This document shows positions 7,024 to 15,773 of a stretch of DNA of 36,164 bases, piece by piece. The stretch is from positions 1 to 36,164 of the forward strand of contig NZ_JANJUQ010000021.1 in assembly GCF_024710485.1 (NCBI RefSeq). Direction: 5' to 3'. Position 1 is the stretch's first letter. Each line of letters begins with the position of its first letter. Both the position numbers and the translations under genes were made by a program. This stretch comes from Flavobacterium sp. (lineage in GTDB: Bacteria; Bacteroidota; Bacteroidia; Flavobacteriales; Flavobacteriaceae). A model generated the notes under the pieces. That model searched no databases and was not told the DNA's origin. It saw nothing but the letters and a program-made list of their open reading frames with translations.

Positions 7024-7683
7024 ATGATTACGGCCAAAAACATTCACAAATATTACGATAATTTACAGGTACTGAAAGGAGTTGATTTGCACATCAAGAA
7101 AGGAGAAATTGTCTCCATAGTCGGCGCTTCCGGTGCTGGAAAAACAACCTTATTGCAAATCTTGGGCACGTTAGACAATGCTACAAAAACTGATAATACT
7201 TCACTTGAAATAAACAATGAAAACGTTCTGAAAATGAACGATAAAGAGCTTTCTAAATTCAGAAATCTGCATTTGGGTTTTATTTTTCAATTCCACCAAT
7301 TGTTACCCGAATTTACGGCTCTGGAAAACGTATGTATTCCGGCCTACATAGCCGGTAAAGATAAAATTGCTACCGAAGCCGAAGCTAAAAAATTATTAGT
7401 CTATTTAGGGTTGGCTGAAAGAAGTCAACACAAGCCCAACGAACTATCCGGTGGTGAACAACAACGCGTAGCGGTAGCTCGTGCGTTAATCAACAAACCG
7501 GCCGTGATTTTTGCCGACGAACCTTCCGGGAATTTAGATACAGCTTCTGCCGAAAACTTGCACCAATTGTTTTTCAAATTGCGCGATGAGTTCGGCCAAA
7601 CCTTTGTAATTGTGACGCATAACGAAGATTTGGCCAATATGGCCGATCGTAAACTAGTCATGAAAGACGGCTTAATTATTTGA
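7024..7683 (+). CDS. LolD-type ABC transporter ATP-binding protein
   Basis: 219 aa ATPase of the LolD/MacB (MJ0796) group. Walker A is GASGAGKT at 34-41, the Q-loop is in [18 protein letters not shown], the signature is [15 protein letters not shown], Walker B is [12 protein letters not shown], and the H-loop is in VTHN. In LolCDE such subunits power release of lipoproteins from the inner membrane. No LolC/E permease is encoded next to it; the following membrane protein has a different architecture. The lolD assignment therefore rests on sequence type alone, and the true partner could be a MacB/FtsX-like permease elsewhere. Confidence 0.88.
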   Translation: MITAKNIHKYYDNLQVLKGVDLHIKKGEIVSIVGASGAGKTTLLQILGTLDNATKTDNTSLEINNENVLKMNDKELSKFRNLHLGFIFQFHQLLPEFTALENVCIPAYIAGKDKIATEAEAKKLLVYLGLAERSQHKPNELSGGEQQRVAVARALINKPAVIFADEPSGNLDTASAENLHQLFFKLRDEFGQTFVIVTHNEDLANMADRKLVMKDGLII

Positions 7684-7687
7684 TGCT

Positions 7688-9382
7688 ATGATGCTTATCC
7701 TGCTGAGTTGGCTGTATATTTTTGTCACTTCGACAAGTTTAGGAATGAGCTTTTCAAAACTATTGGGAATTCCGATGCGGAATATCACCATTACCACTGT
7801 ATTAGGATTGTTTGCGGTAACATTACTAGCCAGTCTTTGGGCTATTTTCGGACCAATCAACTTAGGTTTTGCGGTCTTTTTAACCTCAATAACCTTAATT
7901 TTTGGTTATTATTTTCGAGCTGATTGGCCGTTGTTATGGAAAACGACTACCGAGTCTTTTGGTTCTTTTTCCATTACGTTGAAATCACTCTTTGCATTGA
8001 GTAGTATTTTAATATTAGTCCAATCGGCTACTTCACCATTTGTAGTTGACAATGAAACCTATTACATTCAAACCATAAAATGGATCAACGAATACGGTTT
8101 GGTTCCCGGTTTGGCGAATTTACATTTGTTTTTTGGGCAAACCAGCGGTTGGCATATTGCCCAAAGCGCGTATTCGCTGTCTTTTCTGTACGAGAACTTT
8201 AACGACTTGAATGGCTTTTTACTGTTACTGTTGAACTTTTGGGCTTTTGAGAGACTTCACTCTTATTCGGTAAACAAAAACAAAATCGACTTGGCTTTCG
8301 GATTGTTGCCTTTGAGCTATCTATTTTTATTCCAATTTGTCAACGCACCGTCGCCTGATTTGGCAGTTTATGTACTGGCTTTCTTGGCTTTTTCCATTTA
8401 CACTTCGGCAGAAAATGCCACTGAAAAACTGAAACTGCTGTGGGTTTTACTGCTTTTTGCCGTATACATCAAAATCACAGCTGTAGTGCTTTTGCTTTTA
8501 CCGATTATCGTTTGGGTTAAACATTTCAAACAAATCAACAACCAACTCATTGCTATCCGTTTGCTCGGTGGATTGGTACTGTTTCTGTTTGTGATTAAAA
8601 ACAGTATACTTACCGGTTATCCTTTGTATCCGTTGACATACTTACCCTATTCCGATGCGGATTATGTAGTACCCAAAGACATCCTATCGTATTTTTTCAG
8701 TAGAGATATGATGCATTCTTTTTATCTATCGTTTGGCACTTTAGAACAGGCTAAATTGACGGAAATTGTAATAGCATACTTTTTACACAACGGAATCGAT
8801 AGTTTAATCGGATGCACAACCTTATTGTTGTCAATCATTACACCGTTTATCCTCGAAAAGTATTATCCGAAACAAGGTTTAACCACTATTTATTGGGTGT
8901 TTGTATTGCTTTTAGTTTTGTTGATGCTGAGTTCGCCGCAATACAGATTCTACGTGTATTTCACTATTTTCTTCGGATTATTAGTACTTGCTGCGCTCTT
9001 GTCTAAAAAAAAAATAATCTTGTCTTTGTTGGGTTTAAGTTGCCTTGGTTGTGCTGTTTTAGTGTTAGTTCCGATGTCATTCGGCAGTTTGACCAACAAT
9101 GCCATGCTAATGCAAAACAACACATTTGAAGCGGAGAATCTAATTTTTCCGAAGCCAAATACTAAGAGCAACATCGCATATACCATCGAAACCAAAGGCA
9201 ATCTAAAGTACAATACTCAGAAAAACACCGAACTGTTCTGGATAACCGGAAATGGAGCTTTACCAACGGTCAGTAAAGCACAATTGGATTATTTCGAAAC
9301 TTATTTTCACGTGATTCCGCAAAAGCGTGGTCAAACCTTAAGCGAAGGCTTCAAAGCCCAAAAAGTAAAACTTCATGACTAA
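7688..9382 (+). CDS. Polytopic membrane protein, possibly GT-C glycosyltransferase-like
   Basis: 564 aa with roughly 11-13 hydrophobic segments from residue 1 to about 470 and a soluble C-terminal tail of about 95 residues. A polar loop with VDNETYYIQTIKW (about 118-130) after the third or fourth helix recalls the acidic loop of GT-C enzymes that use lipid-linked sugars. It also resembles Bacteroidota proteins labelled LIC_10190-family membrane protein, from memory. The start is 4 bases after the ATPase stop and the end overlaps the next gene by 8 bases, so it is part of a co-transcribed run. The membrane call is firm; the enzymatic role is speculative. Confidence 0.7.
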   Translation: MMLILLSWLYIFVTSTSLGMSFSKLLGIPMRNITITTVLGLFAVTLLASLWAIFGPINLGFAVFLTSITLIFGYYFRADWPLLWKTTTESFGSFSITLKSLFALSSILILVQSATSPFVVDNETYYIQTIKWINEYGLVPGLANLHLFFGQTSGWHIAQSAYSLSFLYENFNDLNGFLLLLLNFWAFERLHSYSVNKNKIDLAFGLLPLSYLFLFQFVNAPSPDLAVYVLAFLAFSIYTSAENATEKLKLLWVLLLFAVYIKITAVVLLLLPIIVWVKHFKQINNQLIAIRLLGGLVLFLFVIKNSILTGYPLYPLTYLPYSDADYVVPKDILSYFFSRDMMHSFYLSFGTLEQAKLTEIVIAYFLHNGIDSLIGCTTLLLSIITPFILEKYYPKQGLTTIYWVFVLLLVLLMLSSPQYRFYVYFTIFFGLLVLAALLSKKKIILSLLGLSCLGCAVLVLVPMSFGSLTNNAMLMQNNTFEAENLIFPKPNTKSNIAYTIETKGNLKYNTQKNTELFWITGNGALPTVSKAQLDYFETYFHVIPQKRGQTLSEGFKAQKVKLHD

Positions 9383-10139
9383 ATCAGAACTCAAAGATTT
9401 TTTGGACGAGAAAGTCGCACTTTACAACAATCCTAAGTTTATTGAAAGCGATCCGATTCAGATTCCGCATCAATTCACCCAAAAAGAAGATATCGAAATT
9501 GCTGCCTTTCTCACAGCTACCATCGCTTGGGGCAACCGCAAGATGATTATCAACAATGCCAAACGCATGATGGATTTGATGGGTAATTCGCCTTATGATT
9601 TCGTCATGAATCATGAAGAACATCATTTGGACAATCTGGAAACATTTGTCCATCGAACCTTTAACGGTGTCGATTTCAAAACTTTTGTCATCGCTTTGCA
9701 ACAACTGTATCAACAGCATGGTGGTTTGGAACATTTTTTCAACCAACACCAAGAAAAAGATTCCATGCAAAATGCTATTGCGGCATTCAAAAAACAATTC
9801 TTTACCATACCGCATTTAACTCGAAGTACGAAACACGTCTCCGACCCGACGCAAGGTTCGGCAGCCAAACGTATTAATATGTATTTGAGATGGATGGTTC
9901 GAAATGACAACAAAGGTGTTGATTTTGGGTTGTGGTCTAAAATTCCAACATCCGTTTTATCTTGTCCACTGGATGTCCATTCCGGAAATGTGGCTCGAAA
10001 ATTAGGCTTACTAACGCGCAAACAAAACGACGGCAAAGCTTTAGCCGAATTAGATGCTTCGTTACGCGAATTAGATCCAAACGATCCGGTAAAATACGAT
10101 TTTGCTTTATTTGGCTTAGGCGTTTTCGAAGGTTTTTAA
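9375..10139 (+). CDS. TIGR02757 (DUF2400) family protein
   Basis: 254 aa, soluble. The sequence fits the TIGR02757/DUF2400 family of Bacteroidota and some other phyla. Conserved stretches include the N-terminal LYNNPKFIESDPIQIPH, TATIAWGNRKMIINNAKRMMDLMG (about 47-70), RINMYLRWMVR, and the C-terminal DPNDPVKYDFALFGLGVFEGF. The function is not established; fold predictions I recall suggest a helix-rich protein distantly like DNA glycosylases. The start codon lies inside the end of the membrane protein gene (8-base overlap), implying translational coupling. Confidence 0.88.
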   Translation: MTKSELKDFLDEKVALYNNPKFIESDPIQIPHQFTQKEDIEIAAFLTATIAWGNRKMIINNAKRMMDLMGNSPYDFVMNHEEHHLDNLETFVHRTFNGVDFKTFVIALQQLYQQHGGLEHFFNQHQEKDSMQNAIAAFKKQFFTIPHLTRSTKHVSDPTQGSAAKRINMYLRWMVRNDNKGVDFGLWSKIPTSVLSCPLDVHSGNVARKLGLLTRKQNDGKALAELDASLRELDPNDPVKYDFALFGLGVFEGF

Positions 10140-10157
10140 GGTTTATTTTCAATTCCG

Positions 10158-10165
10158 TACCTTTG
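10158..10165 (+). promoter_or_regulatory. -7 box upstream of the DEAD-box helicase gene
   Basis: TACCTTTG matches TAnnTTTG, 18 bases before the start codon at 10184, in the short gap after the TIGR02757 gene. A TTTT run about 20 bases upstream could be a weak -33. It would let the helicase be expressed independently of the upstream run. Confidence 0.5.
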
Positions 10166-10183
10166 CCCGAAATTCAATAAGCC

Positions 10184-11530
10184 ATGAGCACTTTCGAGCA
10201 ATTCAATCTTCCGAAATCATTACAAAAAGCCGTTGACGAATTAGGGTTGACTACACCAACACCTATTCAAGAACGCGCGTTTCCGGTAATTATGTCAGGA
10301 CGCGATGTGATGGGAATTGCCCAAACCGGTACGGGAAAAACCTTTGCGTATCTGTTACCTATACTAAAACAATGGAAATTTGCTGCTACCGATACGCCAC
10401 GCGTGGTAATTATTGTGCCAACCCGTGAATTGGTTGTGCAAGTAGCCGCCGAAGTAGAAAAACTCAGCCAATACATGTCGGTTCGCACTTTAGGCGTTTA
10501 CGGAGGCGTGAACATCAACACCCAGAAAACCGCAGTTTATCAAGGAATTGATATTTTGGTCGGCACTCCGGGAAGAATCATGGATTTGGCTTTAGACAAT
10601 GTGGTTCGGTTTGACAATTTACAGAAATTAGTCATCGATGAATTCGATGAAATATTGAATTTGGGCTTCCGCTTTCAAGTTACTTCCATCCTAACCATGC
10701 TGAAAGGCAAACGCCAAAACATCTTATTTTCGGCTACAATGACCGATGACGTGGATGAAATGTTGGAAGAATATTTTGATTTTCCCGAAGAAGTTTCTTT
10801 GGCACCAAGTGGAACTCCCTTGGAAAAAATAGAACAATTAGGGTACAAAGTACCTAATTTCCTGACCAAAGTTAATTTTATAGCCGATTTGCTTCAAGAC
10901 GAAGCTTTTGAACGCGTATTGCTTTTTGTAAACAATAAAAAGACGGCCGATTTGTTAGCCGATAAATTGGAAGAAATGTATACTGAGCAATTTGGGATTA
11001 TTCATTCTAATAAATCACAGAATTATCGCTTGCAAACGATGGCTAATTTCAGAGCCGGCGAAATCAGAGGTATAGTTACCACTGATGTTATGGCGCGTGG
11101 TTTGGACATCTCGGATATCACACACGTTATTAACGTAGAGTTTCCTGAAGTTCCTGAACAATACATTCACCGTATCGGTAGAACCGGTCGTGCCGACAAA
11201 TCGGGTATTGCCATCAGTTTGATTAGTCCGCGAGAAGAAGAAATCATGATTGAAGCCGAAATGTTGATGGAAAAAGAAATCGAATTCCTTGACTTACCGG
11301 AAACTGTTGTCATCGCCGAGCGTTTATTGGAGTTTGAAAAAGACAAGAAAAAGAAAATGAAATTCTTGTTGAAGAAACCCAAATTAGAAGGCGGCGCCTC
11401 GTTTCATGAAAAGAAAGAGAAGAACAAAAAAGTAAACTTAGGCGGACCATCGAAAACCAAAAAGAAAACCAGTTCATCGGTGAATCGGAACATATTAAAA
11501 AACCGAGCAGCCAAACGTAAAAAGAAATAA
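10184..11530 (+). CDS. DEAD-box family RNA helicase with a DEFD motif II
   Basis: 448 aa. Motifs in order: Q motif TPTPIQERAFPVI, motif I AQTGTGKT, Ia PTRELVVQ, GG, TPGR, motif II DEFD instead of DEAD (in KLVIDEFDEIL), motif III SAT, IV-like VLLFVNNKKTADLLADKL, V RGLDI, and VI HRIGRTGRA. The last 60 residues are very Lys-rich (for example KKKTSSSV and a terminal AAKRKKK), a likely disordered RNA-binding tail. The enzyme unwinds RNA in ribosome assembly, decay or cold adaptation; which one cannot be told. Motif II keeps both Asp residues and the Glu, so ATPase activity is expected. Confidence 0.93.
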   Translation: MSTFEQFNLPKSLQKAVDELGLTTPTPIQERAFPVIMSGRDVMGIAQTGTGKTFAYLLPILKQWKFAATDTPRVVIIVPTRELVVQVAAEVEKLSQYMSVRTLGVYGGVNINTQKTAVYQGIDILVGTPGRIMDLALDNVVRFDNLQKLVIDEFDEILNLGFRFQVTSILTMLKGKRQNILFSATMTDDVDEMLEEYFDFPEEVSLAPSGTPLEKIEQLGYKVPNFLTKVNFIADLLQDEAFERVLLFVNNKKTADLLADKLEEMYTEQFGIIHSNKSQNYRLQTMANFRAGEIRGIVTTDVMARGLDISDITHVINVEFPEVPEQYIHRIGRTGRADKSGIAISLISPREEEIMIEAEMLMEKEIEFLDLPETVVIAERLLEFEKDKKKKMKFLLKKPKLEGGASFHEKKEKNKKVNLGGPSKTKKKTSSSVNRNILKNRAAKRKKK

Positions 11531-11580
11531 AAGTACCGCTAAAATTGTCTTAAACGCTTAGGTAAAATCATAAAAAGTGC

Positions 11581-11588
11581 TATTTTTG
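11581..11588 (+). promoter_or_regulatory. -7 box upstream of the BatA-dihydroorotase-like gene set
   Basis: TATTTTTG matches TAnnTTTG and lies 15 bases before the start codon at 11604, giving a very short leader. The expected -33 region has no TTG. The position at the head of a four-gene overlapping set supports it. Confidence 0.4.
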
Positions 11589-11603
11589 ATAAACTTTTAC
11601 TAA

Positions 11604-13535
11604 ATGCAATTCAAACATCCGGAAATCCTGTATTTTCTCTTCTTATTGGTGATTCCAATTTTGGTGCATTTATTCCAATTGCGACGTTTTAAAAAGGAGT
11701 ATTTTACCAACGTTCAATTCCTGAAAGAGCTTTCCGTACAAACCCGTAAAAGTTCGACCATCAAAAAATGGTTGTTGCTTTTTACTCGTTTATTGTTGCT
11801 GACCTGCTTGATTTTGGCTTTTGCACAACCCTTTTTTACCGCTAAAGAAAGTTCGAAATCTACTAACGAAATGTACATCATTTTAGACAATTCGTACAGT
11901 ATGCAAGCCAAAGGCAAAAAAGGCGAATTGCTCAAACGTGCCGTACAAGAGTTATTAGAACACATCCCGGAAACACAAAATTTCTCCTTAATTACCAATT
12001 CGGAAACCTTTTGGAATACCGATATTAAATCGATTCAAAAAGAATTACAAGATTTAAAATACAGTGCAATGCCTTTCCGCTTGGACAATTTGATTGCTAA
12101 AGTCAATGCCCGAAAATCGGCTTTCAACAAAGACATAGTAGTAATTACCGATGCCGTTGGTGTAGAAACTAATGAATCGAAAAGTTTCAAAAAAGAAGAC
12201 AACGTCTATTTCATCATTCCGGAAGCCGAGCAAAAGAACAATGCGGCTATCGACAGCGTTTACATCCAACAAAATTTAGACAGTTTTTATGAAATCGCCA
12301 TCAAGTTATCGGCTAGTGGCGAAATTTCTTCGTTGCCGATTGCACTTTACAATCAGACTAAATTGACGGCCAAAACCGTAGTGAATTTTGAAGAAAATAC
12401 TAACACACAATTGGTTAAATTTACCATTCCGAAAGAAGATTTTCACGGTTATGTCTCGATTACCGATAAAGGTTTGGAGTATGACAATACGTATTACTTC
12501 AGCATTTCAAAACCCAGCAAAACCAATGTTATCAGCATAGGCGATACTGAAAAAAGTAGTTTCTTGGCTAGAATTTACACTGCCGATGAATTCAACTATA
12601 CCAATTTTCCGTTGGCGAATTTAGATTATAATTTACTGGAAAAACAAGATGCCATAGTGCTCAATGAATTAAAAGACATTCCGCAAGCTTTGCAGACTAC
12701 GTTGAAATCATTTGTCAACAAAGGTGGAAATGTAGTGTTGATTCCGGCGCAAGAGAGCAATTTAAATACTATGAATACTTTCTTGGCAAACTTCGGAGCC
12801 GTTCAGTTGAAAGCTTTGGCAAATGGCGACAAGAAGGTGACAAAAATTAATTTCAATCACCCGTTGTTTAGCAATGTGTTTGAAAAAAAGGTGGATAATT
12901 TTCAATATCCTTCGACTAAATCAGCTTTTGGCATTAGTAGCAATACACCGGCAATACTGACTTACGAAGACCAAAGTGCTTTCTTGACTTCCATCAGTAA
13001 TCCATTGTCTTCCGTTTATGTTTTTGCGGCACCAATTGCTAAAAGTAATAGTAATTTCCAGAATTCGCCGCTAGTAGTACCAACTTTCTACAACATGGCG
13101 CAAACCAGTCAGAAATCGGGCGTAACCGCTTTAACAATTGGCGAAAATCAGCCTTTTGTGGTAGAAACAGTATTGTCAAAAGATGAAATACTGACGGTTA
13201 AAAACAAAGCCGAAAGTTTTATTCCGGTGCAACAATTGTTGAATACCAAAGTAAAAATGACTTTTGCAGAACAGCCTTTACAAGCCGGAAATTTTGGTAT
13301 CTTTAACGGTACAAATTCGGTGGAAAACATCAGCTTTAATTACAGTCGTACCGAAAGCAATTTGAGTTTAGCCAATCCGGATATTGCGGTTGGTTATCAA
13401 AATAGTGACGATATCGAATCGGTGTTCAACACCATCCAAACTGACAGAACCGATACCCAAATCTGGAAATGGTTTGTGTGGCTCACCCTACTCTTTTTAG
13501 TCTTAGAACTGCTCATTCAAAAATTTGTCAAATGA
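11604..13535 (+). CDS. BatA-domain / VWA membrane protein
   Basis: 643 aa. The N-terminus is the BatA (aerotolerance N-terminal) domain: a short hydrophobic segment LYFLFLLVIPILVHLFQLRRFKKEYFTNVQFL, then a second helix (about 56-76, WLLLFTRLLLLTCLILAFAQPFF). A von Willebrand A-type domain follows, with MIDAS-like DNSYSM near residue 95. A long periplasmic-type region and a final transmembrane helix (WFVWLTLLFLVLELLIQKF) complete it. It anchors in the inner membrane at both ends. It resembles the long BatA-domain proteins seen outside the bat operon. The stop overlaps the next start as ATGA. Confidence 0.85.
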   Translation: MQFKHPEILYFLFLLVIPILVHLFQLRRFKKEYFTNVQFLKELSVQTRKSSTIKKWLLLFTRLLLLTCLILAFAQPFFTAKESSKSTNEMYIILDNSYSMQAKGKKGELLKRAVQELLEHIPETQNFSLITNSETFWNTDIKSIQKELQDLKYSAMPFRLDNLIAKVNARKSAFNKDIVVITDAVGVETNESKSFKKEDNVYFIIPEAEQKNNAAIDSVYIQQNLDSFYEIAIKLSASGEISSLPIALYNQTKLTAKTVVNFEENTNTQLVKFTIPKEDFHGYVSITDKGLEYDNTYYFSISKPSKTNVISIGDTEKSSFLARIYTADEFNYTNFPLANLDYNLLEKQDAIVLNELKDIPQALQTTLKSFVNKGGNVVLIPAQESNLNTMNTFLANFGAVQLKALANGDKKVTKINFNHPLFSNVFEKKVDNFQYPSTKSAFGISSNTPAILTYEDQSAFLTSISNPLSSVYVFAAPIAKSNSNFQNSPLVVPTFYNMAQTSQKSGVTALTIGENQPFVVETVLSKDEILTVKNKAESFIPVQQLLNTKVKMTFAEQPLQAGNFGIFNGTNSVENISFNYSRTESNLSLANPDIAVGYQNSDDIESVFNTIQTDRTDTQIWKWFVWLTLLFLVLELLIQKFVK

Positions 13536-14785
13536 ACTTAGTCATCCGAAAAGCCAAAATTATTGACCCTAAAAGTCCCTTTCACAACCAAACTGTTGAT
13601 GTAAAAATTACGAATGGCGTAGTTGATGCGATAGGCAATTCGGTCAGTAATGATGCCAATTATCAAGAATTCCAACACGAAGGTTTACACTTGTCACAAG
13701 GTTGGTTTGACACCAGTGTTTCCTTAGGCGAACCTGGTTTTGAAGACCGAGAAACCATTGCTAACGGATTAATAGTAGCGGCCAAAAGCGGTTTTACCGG
13801 TATTGCACTTCAACCCAACTCACATCCGATAATTGACAACCAATCACAAGTGCTTTTTGTTAAACAGAAAGCGGCTGACACAGCTACAAACCTATATCCT
13901 ATTGGCGCATTAACCAAAAACAGCGAAGGCAAAGATTTAGCCGAATTATACGATATGAAAAATGCTGGAGCAGTGGCTTTTGGCGATTACGGCAAGAGTT
14001 TGTCTAATGCGAATTTGCTGAAAATCGGATTACAATACGTACAGGATTTTGACGGATTGGTAATCGCTTTTGCACAAGATGAAAACATCAAAGGTAATGG
14101 TGTAGTCAATGAAGGCGTGGTTTCGACCCGATTAGGATTGAAAGGCATACCAAATTTAGCCGAAGAATTAATCATCGCCCGAAACTTATTTTTACTCGAA
14201 TATACCGGAGGTAAATTACATATCCCAACAGTTTCAACAGCCAAATCCGTAGCTTTGATAAAAGAAGCCAAAGCCAAAGGATTGTCAGTAACTTGCAGTG
14301 TAGCGGTTCATCATTTAGTGCTGACCGATGAAAAATTAGACGGTTTTGATACTCGATATAAAGTCAGCCCGCCATTGCGTACAGAATCCGACAGACAAGC
14401 TCTACTAGCCGGAGTTTTAGACAATACAATCGATTGTATTACCAGCGATCACAACCCTATAGATATTGAACACAAGAAGATGGAATTCGACTTAGCCAAA
14501 AACGGTACTATCGGGTTAGAAAGTACTTTTGGAGCTTTGTTGACTGTTTTATCTTTAGAAAAAATAGTTGAAAAATTAACTTTCGGTAGCAGCATATTAA
14601 ACATTGAAAAACAACCTATTGACATCAATTCAAAAGCGAATTTAAGTCTGTTTGAAGTCGACTCTAATTGGACATTTTCAAAAGTTTCTATTTTATCTAA
14701 GTCGAAGAACAGCGCCTTTTTAGGACAACCAATGCGAGGCAAAGCCTTGGGAATTTACAACAACGGAAAATTAGTTTTATCCTAA
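13532..14785 (+). CDS. Dihydroorotase-like protein lacking metal-binding histidines
   Basis: 417 aa amidohydrolase-fold protein that aligns with class I dihydroorotase throughout (DxxVSLGEPGFEDRETI, GVVNEGVVSTRLGLKGIP, KVSPPLRTESDRQALL, ITSDHNPIDIEHKK, IGLES). The metal motif DxHxH reads D60-T-S-V-S64, so both His are Ser. The His of the family HVST motif is Thr (LHIPTVST), and the HxED position reads FAQD. VHHL and SDHN are kept. It is therefore probably not a standard zinc dihydroorotase but a pseudoenzyme, comparable to the non-catalytic PyrC' that partners aspartate transcarbamoylase in Pseudomonas. The ATG at 13532 overlaps the BatA stop (ATGA) and is preferred to an upstream in-frame start buried in batA. 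Confidence 0.85.
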   Translation: MNLVIRKAKIIDPKSPFHNQTVDVKITNGVVDAIGNSVSNDANYQEFQHEGLHLSQGWFDTSVSLGEPGFEDRETIANGLIVAAKSGFTGIALQPNSHPIIDNQSQVLFVKQKAADTATNLYPIGALTKNSEGKDLAELYDMKNAGAVAFGDYGKSLSNANLLKIGLQYVQDFDGLVIAFAQDENIKGNGVVNEGVVSTRLGLKGIPNLAEELIIARNLFLLEYTGGKLHIPTVSTAKSVALIKEAKAKGLSVTCSVAVHHLVLTDEKLDGFDTRYKVSPPLRTESDRQALLAGVLDNTIDCITSDHNPIDIEHKKMEFDLAKNGTIGLESTFGALLTVLSLEKIVEKLTFGSSILNIEKQPIDINSKANLSLFEVDSNWTFSKVSILSKSKNSAFLGQPMRGKALGIYNNGKLVLS

Positions 14786-14796
14786 CCTTTACAATT

Positions 14797-15120
14797 ATGG
14801 AAAATTTAGATAAATCAAAAAACATAGCCATAATAGCTTATTTAACTATTATTGGAGCAGTGATTGCTATTTTTATGAATCAGGAAGAAAACAAATCGGC
14901 ATTTGCTTCATTCCACATTCGTCAGGCTTTGGGCTTATTTCTATCCTTCTTCTTACTAGGTTATTTTGTAGGTTATGCTGATAGTTGGACCGTTACTTCA
15001 GCCTTTTATTTATTCTATTTCATTTTATGGATTTACGGATTTTTAGGAGCTGTTCAAGGACAGATGAGAGAATTGCCGGTGGTTGGTGCTTTTTTTCAAA
15101 ATCTTTTTAAAACATTGTAA
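14797..15120 (+). CDS. Small membrane protein, DUF4870/Tic20-like
   Basis: 107 aa with three or four hydrophobic segments (about 9-27, 44-62, 66-86, and a weaker C-terminal one). The stretch NKSAFASFHIRQALGLFLSFF is typical of the DUF4870/COG3671 group (F-H-x-RQA just before a helix). Function unknown. It follows the dihydroorotase-like gene by 11 bases, and its stop codon overlaps the next start by one base (TAATG), so it is part of a tightly packed set. Confidence 0.78.
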   Translation: MENLDKSKNIAIIAYLTIIGAVIAIFMNQEENKSAFASFHIRQALGLFLSFFLLGYFVGYADSWTVTSAFYLFYFILWIYGFLGAVQGQMRELPVVGAFFQNLFKTL

Positions 15121-15764
15121 TGGAATTATCGTTGTACCATTTGGTTAGAGAACCAAAAATTAAAAAAGAGAAAAACCCTTTACTCCTATTGCTTCACGGA
15201 TACGGCAGTAATGAAGAAGACTTATTTACATTTGCCTCTGAATTACCCGACGATTATTATGTAGTTTCAGCCCGTGCACCTTTTGATTTGTCTTATGGCA
15301 GTTACGCTTGGTATGCCATTAATTTTGATGCTGATGAAAACAAATTTTCCGATATCGGACAAGCGCGTGCTTCCCGCGACATCATTGCGCGTTTTATTGA
15401 TGAACTTGTAGCTAATTATCCTATAGATGCTGAGAATGTAACCTTAATTGGTTTTAGTCAAGGTTGTATTTTGAGTTATGCCGTAGCATTATCGTACCCT
15501 GAAAAAGTACAACGCGTAGTGGCCATGAGCGGCTATTGGAATCCCGAAATTGCAGTAGATGATTATTTAGAAAACGACTTTAGCCAATTGCGCATTTTTG
15601 CTTCACACGGAACCGTTGACCAAGTCATACCGGTGGAATGGGCCAGAAAATCGATTCCGGCTTTACAAGTTTTAGGTATTGAAATCATTTTTAAAGAATA
15701 CATGGTCGGTCATGGCGTAGCGCCACAAAACTTTTTCGACTTCAAGCATTGGCTGACCAATTAA
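15120..15764 (+). CDS. Alpha/beta hydrolase, phospholipase/carboxylesterase family
   Basis: 214 aa, cytoplasmic, of the COG0400 esterase family. The oxyanion region is LLHGYGSNEEDLF (about 24-36), the nucleophile elbow is GFSQG (Ser about 115), the acid Asp is in SHGTVDQVIP, and the base His is in MVGHGVAP. Family members hydrolyse carboxylic esters or lysophospholipids with broad specificity; the natural substrate cannot be told. The start overlaps the preceding stop by one base. It is the last gene of the set and is convergent with the next gene, with a 9-base gap and no clear terminator. Confidence 0.9.
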   Translation: MELSLYHLVREPKIKKEKNPLLLLLHGYGSNEEDLFTFASELPDDYYVVSARAPFDLSYGSYAWYAINFDADENKFSDIGQARASRDIIARFIDELVANYPIDAENVTLIGFSQGCILSYAVALSYPEKVQRVVAMSGYWNPEIAVDDYLENDFSQLRIFASHGTVDQVIPVEWARKSIPALQVLGIEIIFKEYMVGHGVAPQNFFDFKHWLTN

Positions 15765-15773
15765 TAGATAGCA

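Noticed and set aside
13469..13531. Longer dihydroorotase-like frame starting inside the BatA gene
   Set aside because: The extra 21 residues are the BatA coding region read out of frame; the ATGA overlap start at 13532 begins with the family-typical N-terminus.
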